This document shows positions 35,301 through 47,300 of a stretch of 64,000 nucleotides of DNA, one piece after another. The position numbers were made by a program, and so were the translations under genes. Under the pieces are notes generated by a model. It was not told the origin of the DNA. It ran no database searches and saw only the letters and a list, made by a program, of their open reading frames with translations. Each line of letters starts with the position of its first letter. The stretch's first letter is position 1. Origin of the DNA: Tubulanus polymorphus (taxonomy: Eukaryota > Nemertea > Palaeonemertea > Tubulaniformes > Tubulanidae); NCBI RefSeq assembly GCF_964204645.1, contig NC_134032.1, positions 14,006,275 to 14,070,274 of the forward strand. The letters are read 5' to 3'.

Positions 35301-38300
35301 TAACCCTCGAGTTCATGGGCGTCCCTAGGGAGGGGGGTTCGATAGTTCGAACGAACCCCCTTTTTGGAATTTTCGAACGTCGACGAATGTCGGCACATGG
35401 TCTGCATTTGCTAAATTAGCAAAATAAAATGGATACATGCAAAGTAAGCGGGAACCAGTCTACCTATAAACGGGAACCAGTCTACCTATCGGCCCGAGAT
35501 TGCACCAGAACGCGCCCGCTTACACGAAATTTTCAAATATTTTCTGGGAAGGATCCCTCTATTCCTAAAAATGAACCCCCCTAGAAAAATCCTGGGGACA
35601 CCCATGGTATATTCGCGTCATGTCATTTAGAAAATTAAAACGGTCCAAATTTCCTTAAGTAAAATAAAGAAGGGATCACGAGAGAAAGGACAGAGAAGAG
35701 AGAGAGAAGAAAGAGGGGAAAGAAATGAGAGAGAGGGGAGAGAAATGAGAGGGAGAGAGGAGAGAGAAGAGAGAGAGGGGAGAGTAATGAGAGAGAGGGG
35801 TGAGAAGAGAGGGGAGAGAAATGAGAGAGGGGTGAGAAGAGAGGGGGAGAGTGTATGAATCCTGTATGCTGTTCATTTATAATTTGTAATTAGTGTTAAT
35901 TAGTTAAACATTACGGGCAGCCGCAACCCGAGACGAGGCGCTCGCTCTCCGAGATCGGTTACCAGGTAACCACATGGCTGTAACGCAATTTATAACATAT
36001 TGTTACGGTTCATTAATTGAGTTCGTGAGTTAAACTAGCTGAATATCCAGCCTTTATACTTTACAGGCTTATCGCATAAAGCTTAATTTTCAGTGGCGCA
36101 ATGAGTTCGATCTTCAAAAATAGTGGATGATTTTCCCTATTTGATTGATTTGATTTGATTTAATGATATTTTAAGAACCCGTCTGCCGCGCGTGAAACAG
36201 GGTCTGGATTCGGAAATCGCAAATCGAAGTGCGGATACAGTTCGGCGCGAGAATTTGTAAGATATTTTTCATCAAATAAGAGTTAATTTTTTTTAAGGAA
36301 TTTTTAGTGAAATGTAAACATTACCCAAAGAGCACCGGAGCGGCGAACAACTGCAGATTGGGGTCAATTATTAGTTAGCTGCCTCCGTTACATCTCTAGA
36401 TTTAGAAATACACATTGAATCGAATGGAATTGTAGCGAAAATATGTTTATGAAGATAAAATCCCACTATTTACAGATTACCGGTAAAAGAATTTAAAAAC
36501 CAGAATTTATTTATTCAATCAAAAATATATAAAAGACACAACGTTTCGATCTCACACTAGAGATCATCGTCAGGTGTGACACCTGACGATGATCTCTAGG
36601 GTGAGAGACGATGATCTCTAGGGTGAGAGACGATGATCTCTAGGGTGAGAGACGATGATCTCTAGGGTGAGATCGAAACGTCGTGTCTTTTATATATTTC
36701 AGATTGAATAAATAAATTCTTGGTTTTTAAATTCTTTTAATCTGTAGATAGTGGGATTTAATCTTATTATCCGTTCACCACGTTTGAGTGTGGTTATCGT
36801 TCTATGTTTAAGAATGAAATACGATTCTCGATTATTTCTACGTCAACTACGCATTGAGGCACTGACCTCGTTATAAACTGTAGAACTAGGTTCTCCCGTA
36901 TTTTCAAAACTGATTTGAACTCTTTTCGACAATTTAACGATGATTTATTGTTGTTATATTTCGAGTGTGTTCGGATATCATTGTTTTTAGTCACGTCCCG
37001 TGTTTACAAATAGTCTGTGTGTGATATCGTTCTTTTATTGCAGATAACATTCCTGCACGTCCACGGCCACCCGTACCCCCTATTTCTACCCTACACACTC
37101 GACGGGTGGATCCAAGCTTTATTCCAATGAATTATTCCAGAATATAGTCTGAAGAAACATATAGTACCTAATCTGACAGTTCCACAAAGCCTTATTTACA
37201 AGGAGTCGTGTTTCAAAATTTCCTCGGGAAGGACCTCTAAACCCCCCCCCCTTTAGTGAGATTTGCTTTCAGCAGATAATTGAGCACTGCAATCATTTCT
37301 AGGAATATAGTAAAATTCACCAGCTGGATCCGCCCCTGCACTCCCCTCTGTACTGTATCAGTTTTTGATATCTTTCTTTTAAACACCCTCAACCCGCTAA
37401 GCGCCACGCAGGGCTTTATAAGCGGGTTCGATGTTTCTTTTTCCCAATGGGGTAGAGACCGGAGAAGAACCTTGGCCCAAGAAACTCGGTCGCCACCAGT
37501 TTTTGATATATCGATGGATAATCTCAAGGTCTTCAATGCGATGAAGGATTGGGTTTAGGGTTTGGGTACCTTTTCATTCTTGGATGTAATCAGCAACCAT
37601 TCGTACGCCTTTTCTCTCCTCGCTAAATCGTCACATTACCGAAGCCATCTATACGTCTAATTTGTATTTAAATATGAATTTAACTTAGCATAAGTCGTCA
37701 TTTAAATTAAGTCGTCATCATATTTACTGAAGTCATCTCTAGTTTTGAGTCCTAATCTATTATGTAAACCGTAACCTGTTAGTCCTTATTTGGATGAAGG
37801 CCGTCAAAGTAATGATTATATTCCTGAGAATATTTTCAGCCTTCTCTGTACCCTCATCCTTTATCTCCCTCTACCCTCACCCCTACCTCCACTCTACCCT
37901 CACCCCTCCCATCACTCTACCCTCACCCGCTACCTCCACTCTACCCTCACCCCTCCCATCACTCTACCCTCACCCGCTACCTCCACTCTACCCTCACCCC
38001 TCCCATCACTCTACCCTCACCCGCTACCTCCACTCTACCCTCACCCCCTAACTCCCCTCTACCCTACCCCTAACTCCCTTCTACCCTCACCACCTACCTC
38101 AACTCTACCCTCACCCCCTACCTCCACCCTACCCTACCCTTCACTTCCCTCTACCCTCACCCCCTAACTCCCCTCTACCCTCACCCCCTAACTCCCCTCT
38201 ACCCTACCCCTAACTCCCTTCTACCCTCACCACCTACCTCAACTCTACCCTCACCCCCTACCTCCACCCTACCCTACCCTTCACTTCCCTCTACCCCCAC

Positions 38301-41300
38301 CCCCTAACTCCCCTCTACTGTCACCCCCTAACTCCCTTCTACCCTCACCCCCTACCTCCACCCTACCCTAACCCTTCACTTCCCTCTACCCTCACCCCCT
38401 AACTCCCCTCTACCCTACCCCTAACTCCCTTCTACCCTCACCACCTACCTCAACTCTACCCTCACCCCCTACCTCCACCCTACCCTACCCTTCACTTCCT
38501 CTACCCTCACCCCCTAACTCCCCTCTACCCTACCCCTAACTCCCTTCTACCCTCACCACCTACCTCAACTCTACCCTCACCCCCTACCTCCACCCTACCC
38601 TACCCTTCACTTCCCTCTACCCTCACCCCCTAACTCCCCTCTACCCTCACCCCCTAACTCCCCTCTACCCTACCCCTAACTCCCTTCTACCCTCACCACC
38701 TACCTCAACTCTACCCTCACCCCCTACCTCCACCCTACCCTACCCTTCACTTCCCTCTACCCTCACCCCCTAACTCCACCCTACCCTACCCTTCACTTCG
38801 CTCTACCCTCACCCCCTAACTCCCCTCTACTATCACCCCCTAACTCCCTTCTACCTTCACCACCTACCTCAACTCTACCCTCACTCCTACCTCCACCCTA
38901 CCCTACCCTTCACTTCCCTCTACCCTCACCCCCTAACTCCCCTCTACCCTCACCCCCTAACTCCCCTCTACCCTACCCTAACTCCCTTCTACCTCACCAC
39001 CTACCTCAACTCTACCCTCACCCCCTACCTCCACCCTACCCTAACCTTCACTTCCCTCTACCCTCACCCCCTAACTCCCTTCTACTGTCACCCCCGACTT
39101 CCCCTCTACCCTACCCTTCACTCCCCTCACCCCCTATCTCCCCTCTACCCTCACCCCCTAACTCCCCTCTACTGTCACCCCCTATCTCCCCTCTCTACCC
39201 TACCCTTCACTCCCCTCACCCCCTATCTCCCCTCTACCCTCACCCCCTAACTCCCTTCTACCCTCACCACCTACCTCCCCTCTACTTTTACCCCCTACCT
39301 CCCCTCTCTACTGTCACCCCCTATCTCCCCTCTCTACCCTACCCTTCACTTCCCTCTACCCTCACCCCCTAACTCCCCTCTACCCTACCCCTCCCTACCC
39401 CTAACTCCCTTCTACCCTCACCCCCTACCTCCCTCTACTGTCACCCCCGACTTCCCCTCTCTACCCTCCCCTTCACTCCCCTCCTATCTCCATTATTCAT
39501 ATGTTATATCAGTTTTTTATCAGTATATTCTATATGTCCATGCGTTCAGTGTGAATCTCTCGAGGCCGATGTGCTTTTAACGTTATTGTGTAAAAATCTG
39601 ATTTCATAAAATGGGGCGTCGATACAATTTTTTAAAGTAAATATTCCGCGGTCTGATGTTAAGATATATCACAGCTATCTCTCTCTCTCTCTCGTGAGAT
39701 TTCGACGCGTTAACGCTAAACTAATGTCGAAATAAAGGATGATCTACTAAGTGGTCACATTTACCGATGTCGTGTCTATTTCTGATTCCCAATTTGTATT
39801 TCCAAATCAATTTACTAAGTGTTTAGTCATCGTGTCACATTATTGAAGTCATGTAGTCTCTCTCTCTCTCTTGATAATGGATGTATATATATATATATAT
39901 ATACCTAGAATTTCAGTTGAGCCGCTGTTTAATAAGTTGAAAAAATCGAAATATGATATCGCTATTGCTATTATTTATCAGTTTTGTGACTACCGACGAT
40001 CCCTAATTTCATCTCTCCGGTTCTGATGTGAGTACCGTTTATTTTCTGTTAATCTCTCGTATTGAAATACCCGTGTCGTCGTCTCCTCGGTCCGTTCATC
40101 TCTTGTGCGTCTCTGTTTGCTCCGCGGCTAAAATCAATTTTCACATTTAGTCGACGGCGGTTGAGGACGGACGAACGGTGGGAAAAATTGGTTTTATCAT
40201 GTGAAAGAAATTGCGTAAACAGACATCAGAGAATTGGAGAGAGAGAGAGAGGAGAGGGAGAGGGAAGAAAGTGAAAGATGGAGAGAGAGGAGAGAGGGGG
40301 AGGGGGAGGAAGAGGGGGAGGGGAGGGGAGGGGAGGGGAGAAAGAGGGGAGGGGAGGGGAGGGGAGGGGAGGGGAGGGGAGGGGAGGGAGAGGGAGAGGG
40401 AGAGGGAGAGGGAGAGGGAGAGGGAGAGAGGAGAGGGAAGAAAGTGAGGGATGGAAAGAGAGAGAGGAGAGGGAAGAAAGTGAGGGATGGAAAGAGAGAG
40501 AGGAGAGGGAAGAAAGTAGGGGATGGAGAGAGAGGAGAGGGAAGAAAGGGAGGAATGGAAAGAGAGAGAGGAGAGGGAAGAAAGTGAGGGATGGAAAGAG
40601 AGAGGGGAGAGGGAAGAAAGTAGGGGATGGAGAGAGAGGAGAGGGAAGAAAGGGAGGAATGGAAAGAGAGAGAGGAGAGGGAAGAAAGTGAGGGATGGAG
40701 AGAGAGGAGAGGGAAGAAAGTGAGGGATGGAAAGAGAGAGAGGAGAGGGAAGAAAGTAGGGGATGGAGAGAGAGGAGAGGGAAGAAAGGGAGGAATGGAA
40801 AGAGAGAGAGGAGAGGGAAGAAAGTGAGGGATGGAAAGAGAGAGAGGAGAGGGAAGAAAGTGAGGGATGGAAAGAGAGAGAGGAGAGGGAAGAAAGTGAG
40901 GGATGGAAAGAGAGAGAGGAGAGGGAAGAAAGTAGGGGATGGAGAGAGAGGAGAGGGAAGAAAGGGAGGAATGGAAAGAGAGAGAGGAGAGGGAAGAAAG
41001 TGAGGGATGGAAAGAGAGAGAGGAGAGGGAAGAAAGTGAGGGATGGAAAGAGAGAGAGGAGAGGGAAGAAAGTAGGGGATGGAGAGAGAGGAGAGGGAAG
41101 AAAGTGAGGAATGAATTCTTGACAAGGCGAGGGTGACGGAGAAAGAGATATGGCAAGGACTGAGACAGAGGAGAGATAAGTGAGAATAGGAAGGGATGTA
41201 GTTTCTGTGGTCTATTACACGTCCGCAGTATTACCGGTCCGCAGTATTACCCGTCCGCAGTATTACACGTCCGCAGTATTACACGTCCACAGTATTACCG

Positions 41301-44300
41301 TCCGCAGTATTACCCGTCCGCAGTATTACCCGTCCGCAGTATTACCCGTCCGCAGTATTACCCGTCCGCAGTATTACCCGTCCGCAGTATTACACGTCCG
41401 CAGTATTACACGTCCGCAGTATTACACGTCCACAGTATTACCGTCCGCAGTATTACCCGTCCGCAGTATTACCCGTCCGCAGTATTACCCGTCCGCAGTA
41501 TTACCCGTCCGCAGTATTACCCGTCCGCAGTATTACACGTCCGCAGTATTACACGTCCGCAGTATTACCCGTCCGCAGTATTGCAGTATTACCCGCAGTA
41601 TTACCCATCCGCATTATTACCCACAGTATTTGCTCCAACTGTTCAGGTCCTCAATAAATGTTTCTCCATCATTTTCAGTTGTTTATCATTGATCTGTGTT
41701 TTTTCTCTCACACAGAATTCATCATCTCAGTCTCTGTGTCCAGTCGTTTGCTGAAGTGTTTTTACAAATTACTCGATGTCAGCTCGATCATCCACTCCCC
41801 CTTCTCCCTCTCCCCCTCCCCCAGCTCCCTCTCCTCCCCCTAAACGCTCTCTCGGTTCCGTATTAAAACACTCGTAGAATTCATGATAGGTTTTTTCGAA
41901 GAGTGTGAGAATTTTTAGCGAAGAATTTTCGACATCGAGCACCGGATAAGTGATCAATGTCCATTTACCACACTGAGAGTGGAGAGAAACTAACATGCAG
42001 TTTGTAGGCCGGACAGTGGTAGCTGGTCGAGCAGCATTCACATCATTCAGTATCGTATGAAGGAAATGATTCTGCATTGAAACCCGGTCTGGTGGTCCAC
42101 TTTGATACACGACAGTCTGGTGGTCCACTTTGATACACGACAGTCTGGTGGTCCACTTTGATACACGACAGTCTGGTGGTCCACTTTGATACACGACAGT
42201 CTGGTGGTCCACATTGATACACAACAGTCTGGTGGTCCACTTTGATACACGACAGTCTGCTGGTCCACATTGATACACGACAGTCTGGTGGTCCACTTTG
42301 ATACACGACAGTCTGGTGGTCCACTTTGATACACGACAGTCTGGTGGTCCACTTTGATACACGACAGTCTGCTGGTCCACATTGATACACGACAGTCTGA
42401 TGGTCCACTTTGATACACGACAGTCTGGTGGTCCACATTGATACACAACAGTCTGGTGGTCCACTTTGATACACGACAGTCTGCTGGTCCACATTGATAC
42501 ACGACAGTCTGGTGGTCCACTTTGATACACGACAGTCTGGTGGTCCACTTTGATACACGACAGTCTGGTGGTCCACTTTGATACACGACAGTCTGCTGGT
42601 CCACATTGATACACGACAGTCTGGTGGTCCACTTTGATACACGACAGTCTGGTGGTCCACTTTGATACACGACAGTCTGGTGGTCCACTTTGATACACGA
42701 CAGTCTGCTGGTCCACATTGATACACGACAGTCTGCTGGTCCACTTTGTTACACGACAGTCTGCTGGTCCACTTTGATACACAACAGTCTGCTGGTCCAC
42801 ATTGATACACAACAGTCTGGTGGTCCACCCTGAACCGCGACAGTCTGGTGGTCCACCTTGAACCGCGACAGTCTGGTGGTCCACTTTGAACCGCGACAGT
42901 CTGGTGGTCCACCTTGAACCGCGACAGTCTGGTGGTCCACCTTGAACCGCGACAGTCTGGTGGTCCACCTTGAACCGCGACAGTCTGGTGGTCCACCTTG
43001 AACCGCGACAGTCTGGTGGTCCACCTTGAACCGCGACAGTCTGGTGGTCCACCTTGAACCGCGACAGTCTGGTGGTCTAGTCTGAAGGTTACAGACTGTT
43101 TTTAATGTTGAGATGTATTCATATCTCACAGATCAATGTTGAGTACATATATCAACTGATTGAACTAGAGACACAGAGGGAGAGAGGAGACAAGGGGAGA
43201 GGGGGGAAGACTTGGAGAGAGGAGAGTGGGAAGCATGGAGAGAGAAGGGAAGATTTAGACGCAGGCACAGAGAGTTGACTGTGATAAAGCGTACTGTGGA
43301 AGACAGTATAGTATATGAATCTGAAATGATGTATTTTTGCCTCTATATCGATGAACACTAGATCGATACGATATTGAGATATTGAGATATCTCGTGTGTG
43401 TGTGTGAGAGATTCTGTGTGATGAATATCGATATTTTCTGTTTTGAATCAATCTCTATCTCGATACAGGCGTGAATTAATATTCCAGTTTTTTTCCGGAT
43501 GTCATCGATTTACTCACGACTCGGAGCGCGCCGCACGTTCATACAGTCGCGGGGGGATGGAGAAAAACCGTTTGAAAGAAATGTCACACGGTTTTATATA
43601 AATACGGCTGGCAATAAGAAGTAGGAGGGGTTTGGCTTACGGCTTACGAACGGGAAGGGTAAGCTTATACGGCGGGTATAATAATGGTTGGGGGATTAAG
43701 TAAAGCGCAATAAAAGGATAGTTCGATATTGTGAATTTTTCAATGGAGTGAAAAGGAAGGTGGTGAAAAAGGTCTTTGAATTATTTTCGGGTAGAGATAG
43801 AGATGGGTGTGGTTTAGGTTATAGATGTTGAGAGGAGAGGTTGAGAGAGTCAGAGAGATGGGGAGAGGTCGAGATGGGGAGAGGTTTAGGTTATAATTCT
43901 GTTCACAATTTTCACTGTTGTTCAATTTTTGGCAGTAATCCTTCAATCGAATGATGAAAAATTCTTTCTTTCTCATTACTTTCCATTTTAAAACGCCAAC
44001 ATCCAGATCCACAGTTGTGAAGTCATATCTGAATTCAGGACCCTGCAGTTCCACAGTTGTGAGTAAGAGTCATCTCTGAATTCCGGACCCTGCAGTTCCA
44101 CAGTTGTGAGTAAGAGTCATCTGTGAATTCAGGACCCTGCAGTTCCACAGTTGTGAGTAAGAGTCATCTCTGAATTCAGGACCCTGCAGTTCCACAGTTG
44201 TGAGTAAGAGTCATCTCTGAATTCAGGACCCTGCAGTTCCACAGTTGTGAGTAAGAGTCATCTCTGAATTCAGGACCCTGCAGTTCCACAGTTGTGAGTA

Positions 44301-47300
44301 AGAGTCATCTCTGAATTCAGGACCCTGCAGCTGCACAGCTGTGAGTAAGAGTCATCTCTGAATTCAGGACCCTGAAGCTGCACAGCTGTGAGTAAGAGTC
44401 ATCTCTGAATTCAGGACCCTGCAGTTCCACAGTTGTGAGTAAGAGTCATCTCTGAATTCAGGACCCTGCAGTTCCACAGTTGTGAGTAAGAGTCATCTCT
44501 GAATTCAGGACCCTGCAGTTCCACAGTTGTGAGTAAGAGTCATCTCTGAATTCAGGACCCTGCAGTTCCACAGTTTTGAGTAAGAGTCATCTCTGAATTC
44601 AGGACCCTGCAGCTGCACAGCTGTGAGTAAGAGTCATCTCTGAATTCAGGACCCTGCAGCTGCACAGCTGTGAGTAAGAGTCATCTCTGAATTCAGGACC
44701 CTGCAGTTCCACAGTTGTGAGTAAGAGTCATCTCTGAATTCAGGACCCTGCAGCTGCACAGCTGTGAGTAAGAGTCATCTCTGAATTCAGGACCCTGCAG
44801 TTCCACAGCTGTGAGTAAGAGTCATCTCTGAATTCAGGACCCTGCAGTTCCACAGTTGTGAGTAAGAGTCATCTCTGAATTCAGGACCCTGCAGTTCCAC
44901 AGTTGTGAGTAAGAGTCATCTCTGAATTCAGGACCCTGCAGTTCCACAGTTTTGAGTTTCTGTTAACTATGAACTCTGGGTCCAGTTCCACAGTTGTGAG
45001 TTAGAGTTAACTGTGAACTTGAGACCCAGTTCCACAGTTGTGAGTTGGAGTTAACTGTGAACTCGAGACCCAGTTCCACAGTTGTGAGTTAGAGTTAACT
45101 GTGAACTCGAGACCCAGTTCCACTGTTGAAATCCGTTATTCTTAATGAATAAAAACGGCCTGAAAGCATCAGACCTACTAAATACGAGCGCGTCATTTTT
45201 TATTGGAAGAATAAAACCGAATTGAGTCGTGCGTTCGCTGCTGCACTTTGAAACCATCAATTTGTTGATAAGTGTTTCTCAGATATCTCTGAGAGACACT
45301 TGTTATACTTTGTGTCTATAAGTCTCCAGTTCCATTAAGATTTCGTTCTCTTTGTGGAATCTGTGTAGCTTCTCAAATGAGCTGATATCTCTCTCTCTCT
45401 CTATCCATCAATACTTACTCTCTTCTCTATACACAGAACTCGCGGATTCTAAACATGCACTGAAAACCTTGTATTCTATTGTATGAGAGGTTTACTAACA
45501 CCGCTGGGTGAACTGGGGCTGGGGTAGGGGGAGGGGGGTCTCATTGTTATTCGGAGTGTACGCGCCACTTTGAACGCTCCACTTCAAAGATATCAGCACG
45601 ATGTGTAATAATGAATATTTATTTTCGAAGAGAATTGTGATTACTCAGTCATTTCTTACAGTGTGGTATAGATTTCTAGAACTTGGTGCGAGGTTTTGAC
45701 AGTTTTGTTAGGTTTGAGGTTTGTTCATTGATGAATTCAAAGAGTTCAGATGGTCAGACAGTTTCTTAAAAATTTCGAAATATAGATTTTCCCCTTATTT
45801 CTTTGATTAGGATTTAAGATTCAGGGAAGGATAATAGTTCAGGGAAGTTCTCTTTTAGTTCAACTCGACCCTCCTATAATTCAGGGAAGTCCTTTAGTAG
45901 TTTTAGGGTAGCTTCAGTCAATGGATCCGATACTCCCCTCTCTGTTCCCCTTCTTCCATGTCTTCTGGCTGGTATTGTTACAGCTCGGTCCTCACAGTTG
46001 TCGTCGGGAGGGGGAGGGGGTGTTTATGAGCCCCGTTACACGGCTCGATTCCCCCTTAGTTTCCGGTTTGACGCTATCAAGCGTTCGTTTTATGGAAGAT
46101 AAATCAATATTCATGGCATTGTTGTCGTCGTCGACGACGACCGGAGAGAGCGACAGACGTATTTCTCTCTTTCTACTGTCGGAATCTAGAATTACCTGAG
46201 AAAATCAACGATTAATTGTCATCAGTGGAAAAAAAAGATATTTCATATTCCGATCATCCGTCTGTTAACTGTATGTCTGATGAGCAGTGTATAGGGAGGC
46301 GGGAGGGTGAGGGAAGTGGGGAGGGGTAAGCGATGGGGATAATTCTCTAGAGGGATTGAGATTAATAACGCTATTTCGCTAATTTCACTTTGCATGAAAA
46401 TATCCGATAATTCTTCGCTAAAAACGAATGACGTTAATTTCGATGTAAATTGATGAAATATTTGCGGCTAATAAACGTCGTCGTTGTTCCCATAGAAACA
46501 ATTAAACAGACGGACGAACGAATAACCGATAAACGTCTGCTCTTACTAATTACTGCTTAACGTTATTCTCAATGAATGACGATAAAAACATTTAAATCCA
46601 GTTTGTTCAGAAATGTCCAGTATCAGAAATCGGGACATCCAGTATCTGAACCCAGTTCCAGGACATACAGTGTCTTAACCCGGTTCAGAGATGTCCAGGA
46701 TTAGAAATCGGGACATCCAGTATCTGAACCCAGTTCCAGGACATACAGTGTCTTCTTAACCCGGTTCAGAGATGTCCAGGATTAGAAATCGGGACATCCA
46801 GTATCTGAACCCAGTTCCAGGACATGCAGTGTCTTCTTAACCCAGTTCAGAGATGTCCAGGATTAGAAATCGGGACATCCAGTATCTGAACCCAGTTCCA
46901 GGACATGCAGTGTCTTCTTAACCCAGTTCAGAGATGTCCAGGATTAGAAATCGGGACATCCAGTATCTGAACCCAGTTCCAGGACATGCAGTGTCTTCTT
47001 AACCCAGTTCAGAGATGTCCAGTATCAGAAATCGGGACATCCAGTATCTGAACTCAGTTCCAGGACATGCAGTGTCTTAACCCAGTTCAGAGATGTCCAG
47101 TATCAGAAATCGGGACATCCAGTATCTGAACCCAGTTCCAGGACATGCAGTGTCTTAACCCAGTTCAGAGATGTCCAGGATTAGAAATCAGGACATCCAG
47201 TATCTGAACCCAGTTCCAGGACATGCAGTGTCTTCTTAACCCAGTTCAGAGATGTCCAGTATCAGAAATCGGGACATCCAGTATCTGAACTCAGTTCCAG

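Noticed and set aside
37853-39490. Internal telomere tract
   Set aside because: CCCTAA words occur but never as a continuous hexamer run, and the periods do not fit telomeric repeats.
40197-41156. Frames of about 300 codons rich in Ser/Leu/Pro (minus) and Arg/Glu/Gly (plus)
   Set aside because: They come from a polypurine minisatellite and are open on both strands in several registers.
41769-43052. Minus-strand open frame of 427 codons and overlapping frames of 317 and 223 codons
   Set aside because: They translate a 28-bp tandem array that lacks stops in all three registers. Composition is periodic, and there are no splice sites or homology.
45921-46199. 92-codon plus-strand frame with a hydrophobic start
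   Set aside because: No promoter, splice or family evidence. It lies in the syndecan intron and is probably chance.
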